Positions 59,379 through 64,000 of a stretch of DNA of 64,000 nucleotides are shown here, one piece after another. The position numbers and the translations under genes were made by a program. Source of the DNA: an uncultured Lachnospiraceae bacterium (GTDB lineage Bacteria > Bacillota > Clostridia > Lachnospirales > Lachnospiraceae); the NCBI GenBank assembly GCA_910585995.1, contig CAJUGG010000032.1, positions 1-64,000 on the forward strand, read 5' to 3'. A model generated the notes under the pieces. The model searched no databases, had not been told where the DNA came from, and saw only the letters and a program-made list of their open reading frames with translations. The first letter of the stretch is position 1, and each line of letters starts with the position of its first letter.

Positions 59379-61346
59379 ATGTATCGATTTTCTCTTGCCA
59401 GGCGTAGTCTGGTGGCTGTATGTTCCCTGATCTTAGCATTTCCACTGCCCTTTACGGGCTATTCTTTTGACCGGTTTACGATGGAATTATTCCGGCATGA
59501 GATCTCCGGCAATACCATAAATCTGCACTACACCCTCACAGACCCCAAGTCCTATCAGATCCAGGAACAGGCTCCTTCTCTGGGAAGTTTTGATAAAAAT
59601 GCCATAGAAGAAGAACTAAAGTATCTGGAAAAATGCCAGTCCAAGCTTCAGCGCTATCTAAAAGGGCATCTCAGTGAAGACCGCATGCTGACTGCACAGA
59701 TCCTTAACTGGTGGCTTACCGGAGAGCTCTTAGCGGAACAGTATTACTACTATCAGGAGCCTTTGGGACCAACCCTGGGCATCCAGGCCCAGCTTCCGGT
59801 CTTGCTGGCTGAGTACCCTTTTCGTAACCAGGAAGACATCGACACCTATCTGGAGCTTTTGTCTGTGATACCCGTCTATTTTGAAGAGATTGCATTATTT
59901 GAAAAAGAAAAATCCGACGCAGGGCTTTTTATGAAAGACGAAGTCTTAGAGCAGATCCTTGCGCAGTGCCAGTCTCTCTATCCCATAGATCAGACGCATT
60001 TTCTCCATACTACTTTTCAAGACCGGCTAAAAGACTGTGATTTTCTGACTTCAGACCAGCAAATCTCCTATGAAGCAGAGAATCTTCGCAATCTAAACCG
60101 CTATGTGGAACCCGCCTATCAGGAACTTTGTCAAGTTCTTGACAATCTGCGGGGGACAGGAAAGAACGACTATGGACTCTATCATACTCCGGACGGAATT
60201 GGTTATTATGAATACCTGTTAAAATATTCTGTGGGTACAGATCTTAGTATGGCACAGATTCATCGCCTGTTGGAGTCCCAGATGGAAGACGATTATGAGA
60301 CCATCCTTTATGCAATCCATCAGGATCATCATGTGTTAGAGTTAGAGGAAGCATCCGCGAAAGAGACGCCTCAGGAGATCCTCTCACATCTTCAGACACA
60401 GATTGAAAAAGATTTTCCAAAGTCCCAGGAGATCTCCTGGCAGATCAAAGAAGTTCCGCAGGCACTGTCTCCATTTTTAAGTCCGGCCTTTTATATGACT
60501 CCTGCCATTGATGCGCCCCAGCAAAATGTAATCTATATCAATCCGGCCAGAGAACCGAACCAGACTGAGCTTGTCACCACGCTTGCCCACGAAGGATATC
60601 CTGGGCATCTCTATCAAAATTCTTTTGAAAATACTGAGGATTATGCTACTGTCAGAAATCTGTTCTATATCGGCGGTTATACCGAAGGCTGGGGACTCTA
60701 CAGTGAATTTTACGCCTATGATTTTCTGGGCTTATCCCAGGAAGAGGGTGCATTTTTAAGAGCTGCCTCTTCTCTGAACTATGCAGTCTGTGCCAGCCTT
60801 GATCTGTCCATCCATGGAGAGGGATGGACAGAAGCAGACTGTATCAGCTATCTGTCCTCTTTTGGCATCACCGACAAAGAGCAGATCCACAAGCTCTATC
60901 TGAATATACTAGAAGAACCTTCCAACTATCTGAAATATTACTTAGGCTATCTGGAAATATGCAAACTAAAAGAGAGCGCGCTTGCACTCTCTGAAGATGT
61001 CACACTCTATGATTTTCACAAATGGTTTTTAGAGACAGGTCCGGCACCCTTCTCCATCTTACAGAACCAGTTAGGAAATCTTGAAATAACCTCGCAGTTT
61101 TCGAAAAGCCTGGATCAGGACATCCAGCTCTTCGCCTTCGAACCCCTCCATAACGGTCTGGACCATCTGTCGATGGAACCTGGCATGTTTTTCGTAGGCA
61201 GCGACTCCTTTGTCTGTCAGCGAGAGCAGCACCACTCGTTTGTCCTCGGCACTTCTGGTACGGGATACGTACCCTTTTTTTACCAGGTTATTGATGGCTG
61301 TAGTCAAAGTCCCCACAGTCACTGCCATGGTCTTGGCTACGGCTGA
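59379..61346 (+). CDS. DUF885-family peptidase-like lipoprotein or secreted protein with run-on C terminus
   Basis: A 655-residue protein. An N-terminal signal or membrane anchor (RRSLVAVCSLILAFPLPFTG) leads into a DUF885 domain with the zinc-type motif AHEGYPGHLYQ (about residue 404) and YTEGWGLYSEFYAY. These proteins are metallopeptidase-like and of uncertain substrate. The family normally ends near GPAPFSILQNQL. Here translation continues for some 90 residues antisense to the MarR gene, to 61346. A one-base shift would give a TAG stop at about 61072, so a frameshift near the end is likely. The ATG at 59379 follows AAAGGTG. Confidence 0.82.
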   Translation: MYRFSLARRSLVAVCSLILAFPLPFTGYSFDRFTMELFRHEISGNTINLHYTLTDPKSYQIQEQAPSLGSFDKNAIEEELKYLEKCQSKLQRYLKGHLSEDRMLTAQILNWWLTGELLAEQYYYYQEPLGPTLGIQAQLPVLLAEYPFRNQEDIDTYLELLSVIPVYFEEIALFEKEKSDAGLFMKDEVLEQILAQCQSLYPIDQTHFLHTTFQDRLKDCDFLTSDQQISYEAENLRNLNRYVEPAYQELCQVLDNLRGTGKNDYGLYHTPDGIGYYEYLLKYSVGTDLSMAQIHRLLESQMEDDYETILYAIHQDHHVLELEEASAKETPQEILSHLQTQIEKDFPKSQEISWQIKEVPQALSPFLSPAFYMTPAIDAPQQNVIYINPAREPNQTELVTTLAHEGYPGHLYQNSFENTEDYATVRNLFYIGGYTEGWGLYSEFYAYDFLGLSQEEGAFLRAASSLNYAVCASLDLSIHGEGWTEADCISYLSSFGITDKEQIHKLYLNILEEPSNYLKYYLGYLEICKLKESALALSEDVTLYDFHKWFLETGPAPFSILQNQLGNLEITSQFSKSLDQDIQLFAFEPLHNGLDHLSMEPGMFFVGSDSFVCQREQHHSFVLGTSGTGYVPFFYQVIDGCSQSPHSHCHGLGYG

Positions 61347-61505
61347 CATATTCCTGGCTTCCCCAATCCCAATCGCGTCGATGATGTGCATATCATTGAT
61401 CGATATCTCTTTGAAGCTTCCGCTGATCAGTGTCTTATGCTCCATATCCAGCACTTCATTAAATACCATTACCAACAGATCGTTGAGAAGTTCTTCCCTG
61501 TCCAA
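61071..61505 (-). CDS. MarR-family transcriptional regulator (FabT-like)
   Basis: A 144-residue winged-helix regulator with GEARNMSAVAKTMAVTVGTLTTAINNLVKKGYVSRTRSAEDKRVV as its HTH and wing region, cited as TVGTLTTAINNLVKKG and SAEDKRVV. It resembles the regulators that often precede type II fatty-acid genes in Lachnospiraceae, but no fab genes are in view. The start is TTG 61505 after GGGGGTGA. Its promoter carries a dyad (61515-61562). Two thirds of the gene are overlapped antisense by the DUF885 frame. Confidence 0.88.
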   Translation of the reverse strand: MDREELLNDLLVMVFNEVLDMEHKTLISGSFKEISINDMHIIDAIGIGEARNMSAVAKTMAVTVGTLTTAINNLVKKGYVSRTRSAEDKRVVLLSLTDKGVAAYEKHARFHRQMVQTVMEGFEGEELDVLIQAFRKLRGYFKIS

Positions 61506-61514
61506 ACAACATCA

Positions 61515-61570
61515 CCCCCGCGTATATGTTTTCTGCGTTTCAGTATAGCATATTCGCGGGGGGTTCGCAA
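61515..61570 (-). promoter_or_regulatory. Promoter and dyad operator of the MarR gene
   Basis: On the minus strand TTGCGA (61565-61570), a 17-nt spacer and TATACT (61542-61547). CCCCCGCGTATATG (61515-61528) and CATATTCGCGGGGG (61549-61562) are inverted repeats with one mismatch, one within the spacer and one after the transcription start. Binding there would block the promoter, so autoregulation by MarR is likely. Confidence 0.7.
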
Positions 61571-61619
61571 GGATTTGCATAAGGATCCGGCAAACGCCTG
61601 CAAAAGATATGGTCAGGAA

Positions 61620-63497
61620 TTAAGAAATTGTTAAGATCTTGTCAAGTGCTTTTACAGCACCTGTCTGAATGATCTCTACGTTTTCCGGCTCGGACACTAA
61701 GACTGCCGTCGTCAGATCATAGCCTTCAGACTGAATGGCAGACATGTCAAATTCCAGCAGTGGATCACCGGCTTTTACTTTATCGCCGGACTCTTTCAGG
61801 GCTTTGAAATATTTGCCGTTTAATTCGACGGTGTTGATTCCTACATGAATCAAGATCTCGATGCCGTCATCACTCAACAGGCCAATGGCGTGTTTAGTAT
61901 CAAAAAACATGCTGATCTCACCGTCAAAGGGAGCTACGACTTCTCCCTTTTCAGGTACAATGCCTACACCTTTTCCCAGCGCACCAGAAGCAAATGTGGC
62001 ATCCGGGATCTGTGTATAAGAGATGACCTCTCCCTCCACCGGCGCATAGACGCAGCCTGCTTCCGTCTCAATCGCTGGTGTCTTCGTCTCAGAAGCTTTC
62101 TTTTCCGGCTCTTTCTCTGCATCTTTATAGCCAAACATCCAGGTCAGAGCAAAAGCAACTCCTGCGGAAATCAAAGACATAATGATATAGTTGACAGGAT
62201 CATGCAGGCAGAGCAAAAGTCCAAAGATACCCGTAACTCCTGTCCCGGAAGCTCCAAGGCTGACTATAGAAGCATACAAAGCACCTGCTGCACCGCCCAC
62301 AGCACCGCAGATAAATGGTTTGAAAAATCTTAAGTTGACACCAAAGATCGCCGGCTCTGTAATCCCCATAAAACAGGACATCGCAGACGGGATCGCCATG
62401 GATTTGGTCTTTTGATTCTTGGTCTTTAATGCAACTGCCAACGTAGCTGCACCTTGTGCAATATTGGCTGCGGATGCCAGAGGAAGCCAGTAGGTGACAC
62501 CATATAACCCCAACTGTCCCACATCAATCACCGTATACATATGATGTACACCAGCCACTACCGTCAGGGAATACAGACCGCCCATAATCATACTTCCGAC
62601 TCCGAAAGGAAGAGCGATCAACTGCTGTACCCCGCCGATGATTCCATTTTCAATCGTGACAAATACTGGTCCGATGATGGAATAGGTCAGATATCCTGTT
62701 GCAAACACACTAACCAGAGGTGTTACAAACAGATCAAACATGGCAGGAACCACTTTGTGAAGTTTTTTCTCGATGACACACATCACAAATACGGCAATAA
62801 TCACAGGAATCACATGCCCCTGATAGCCCACCAAGTCTACCTCATACAGTCCAAACCACACGCTCTGGGTCTTCTGTACACCTTCAGACGCCACCGTCCA
62901 TGCATTTTGCAGATCCGGGTGGATCATCAGCATACCGATGACAGCGCCCAGATAGGGATTGCCGCCAAAGACTTTCGCCGCGCTATAGGCGATCAGGATA
63001 GGCAGGAACACATAAGCGGTATTGGAAAACAGATTGGCAAATACAAAGATGGAGCCAGAGGTGTCGATATTCAGGAACCCATTATTCACCATAAAGTTCA
63101 AAGCTTCCATAATACCCATCAAAAAACCGCTGGCTACGATGGCTGGGATAATCGGAACAAAGATATCTCCCAAGGTCTTGATCGCCCTCTTATAGATGGG
63201 CTGTTTGGCAGCTGCAGCCGCTTTGGCATCCTCTTTGCTGGCCGCAGACAGACCAGAGACGGCAAGAAACTCGTCGTACACTTTGTTGACGGTTCCCGTT
63301 CCCAGGATAATCTGAAGCTGACCAGACGCACTGAACACGCCTTTTACCCCGTCGATGTCCTCCACTGCTTTTGCGTCACACTTGTCATTATCCACCAGCA
63401 CAAGCCTTAGCCTGGTGGCACAATGCGCCGCAGATACAAGGTTTTCTTTTTTGCCTACTTTTTCGTAGATCTCTTCCGCTACTTTTCTGTAATCCAT
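61620..63497 (-). CDS. PTS beta-glucoside/sucrose-type transporter, EIIBCA
   Basis: A 625-residue fused permease. EIIB has its phosphorylated Cys26 in AAHCATRLR. The EIIC membrane domain (about 105-460) has ten or so spans and the GITEPAIFGVN motif. The EIIA domain (about 480-625, glucose type) has the phospho-His in EILIHVGINTV. It imports and phosphorylates a disaccharide. The GH32 hydrolase upstream points to sucrose. GGAG precedes the ATG, 112 nt after the hydrolase stop; that gap shows only a 21-codon frame and no other feature. Confidence 0.93.
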   Translation of the reverse strand: MDYRKVAEEIYEKVGKKENLVSAAHCATRLRLVLVDNDKCDAKAVEDIDGVKGVFSASGQLQIILGTGTVNKVYDEFLAVSGLSAASKEDAKAAAAAKQPIYKRAIKTLGDIFVPIIPAIVASGFLMGIMEALNFMVNNGFLNIDTSGSIFVFANLFSNTAYVFLPILIAYSAAKVFGGNPYLGAVIGMLMIHPDLQNAWTVASEGVQKTQSVWFGLYEVDLVGYQGHVIPVIIAVFVMCVIEKKLHKVVPAMFDLFVTPLVSVFATGYLTYSIIGPVFVTIENGIIGGVQQLIALPFGVGSMIMGGLYSLTVVAGVHHMYTVIDVGQLGLYGVTYWLPLASAANIAQGAATLAVALKTKNQKTKSMAIPSAMSCFMGITEPAIFGVNLRFFKPFICGAVGGAAGALYASIVSLGASGTGVTGIFGLLLCLHDPVNYIIMSLISAGVAFALTWMFGYKDAEKEPEKKASETKTPAIETEAGCVYAPVEGEVISYTQIPDATFASGALGKGVGIVPEKGEVVAPFDGEISMFFDTKHAIGLLSDDGIEILIHVGINTVELNGKYFKALKESGDKVKAGDPLLEFDMSAIQSEGYDLTTAVLVSEPENVEIIQTGAVKALDKILTIS

Positions 63498-63609
63498 ACT
63501 CTTACTCTCCTCTCTTTATTCATGACAACAGGTTTGCTTACGAAGCCTGCAATCTATTGTCTTCAAACGGCAGTTCTGTAATCCTCTGCCGCAGAATTTC
63601 CATCGTTTT

Positions 63610-64000
63610 TCACTGATGCCACTGGCAGACACCGCTTGCCTTTCCGCAGATCTTTATCTGCTCCCGTCCTTTTTCCGGATAAAAACGGGTGGTAAATACA
63701 TCTGTCCCTTCATTTAAAAACACTTCCACGCAGGATACATCTACCAGAATCCGCATGGATGACAACGACTTAATCTCTCTACCTCTGACACCTCTGCCGC
63801 CTCCCAAAGAGGCATCTGTAAACTCCATCCAAAAGATTCCTTCCTCCTCCTGATAGCGTAGATGCAGTCCCTCTGCAAGTGTCACCGTAACCTGGCCTTG
63901 TACCGCAAGTCTCCATTCGCAACAGGGTTTTAACTCTCCTTGAAAGCTGCCTGTAAAAGACATCTTCTGATTCCACCACGCATCCAGCTCCTGCACTGGA
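63610..64000 (-). CDS. GH32 sucrose-6-phosphate hydrolase, C-terminal part
   Basis: About 130 C-terminal residues of a GH32 protein, cut by the window edge. The beta-sandwich domain is recognised by RILVDVSCVEVFLNEGTDVFTTRFYP, cited as ILVDVSCVEVFLNEG. The catalytic WMNDPNG region is outside the window. It would split sucrose-6-phosphate to glucose-6-P and fructose. Transcription continues toward the PTS gene, which fits a sucrose-use operon. Confidence 0.88.
   Translation of the reverse strand, partial: PVQELDAWWNQKMSFTGSFQGELKPCCEWRLAVQGQVTVTLAEGLHLRYQEEEGIFWMEFTDASLGGGRGVRGREIKSLSSMRILVDVSCVEVFLNEGTDVFTTRFYPEKGREQIKICGKASGVCQWHQ

Noticed and set aside
62541..63410. 289-codon plus-strand frame
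   Set aside because: Antisense to the PTS permease; composition dominated by His, Gln and Arg.
63498..63609. 21-codon minus-strand frame between the GH32 and PTS genes
   Set aside because: It has a start and stop, but no ribosome site and is too short to judge; it may be chance.
1..64000. CRISPR array, prophage or complete insertion sequence
   Set aside because: No regularly spaced direct repeats, cas genes, phage structural genes or transposase genes were seen anywhere in the window.

Overview
The window reads as chromosome of a spore-forming, Gram-positive anaerobe of the Clostridia, most likely Lachnospiraceae. This is inferred, not searched. The reasons are a sporulation set (spoIIE, yabP, yabQ, bofA, yaaL, a CotS-like protein, a YtvI-like protein), an archaeal/eukaryotic-type ProRS, AGGAGG-type ribosome binding sites, a Firmicutes-style Flp/Tad pilus locus and Spo0A-like boxes. 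No rRNA, CRISPR array, prophage or intact insertion sequence is visible. Most genes are on the minus strand.

Layout. 1-6.4 kb: two tRNA-Gly genes, a 2-hydroxyacid dehydrogenase, an FGGY sugar kinase, AzlCD branched-chain amino acid exporter, a newly read 54-residue Cys-rich membrane protein and a GH13 amylase. 6.6-14.2 kb: the block mazG-hup-rqcP-yabP-yabQ-divIC-spoIIE-tilS-hpt-ftsH, in the same order as the corresponding Bacillus subtilis region, linking cell division, sporulation and housekeeping. 14.5-24 kb: phosphohexomutase, CotS-like protein, Atl-like protein, CCA transferase, ProRS, YtvI-like permease, RluA-type synthase and Pgi. 24-32 kb: MTA/SAH nucleosidase, TSCPD protein, a secreted protein, a sigma factor and DUF4367 membrane protein separated by murG, a HIT protein, an orphan soluble histidine kinase behind two Spo0A boxes, an HD hydrolase and a GIY-YIG protein.

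32-41.6 kb is the most unusual part: one tightly overlapping minus-strand operon with its own promoter. Its order is YjbR/MmcQ protein, TerB-C protein, BrxD-like ATPase, Lhr-like helicase, tRNA-dihydrouridine synthase, SAM methyltransferase, a PLD-nuclease/SF2-helicase fusion and a 61-residue Rpn-type tail. The TerB/ATPase/helicase trio matches the published Shango anti-phage architecture. The downstream additions may make it an extended defence locus.

41.7-44.3 kb: tadA (tRNA deaminase), a DUF6128-like protein, rsmA and tatD. 44.4-52.8 kb: a complete Flp/Tad pilus operon (TadZ, TadA/CpaF ATPase, TadB, TadC, Flp pilin, DUF5702 protein, two TadE-like proteins, prepilin peptidase, FHA protein) behind a promoter and a structured 5' leader. 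52.8-64 kb: bofA and yaaL (divergent), Trk potassium uptake, a NERD-domain protein, an XRE regulator, metG, a DUF885 peptidase-like gene running antisense into a MarR regulator, and a sucrose-type PTS with the 3' end of a GH32 hydrolase cut by the window edge.

Several long, mutually unrelated palindromes sit between genes (302-392, 8483-8516, 14281-14470, 22409-22610, 41600-41654). Start codons were chosen by Shine-Dalgarno position. Family names rest on motifs and recollection of families, not on database searches.
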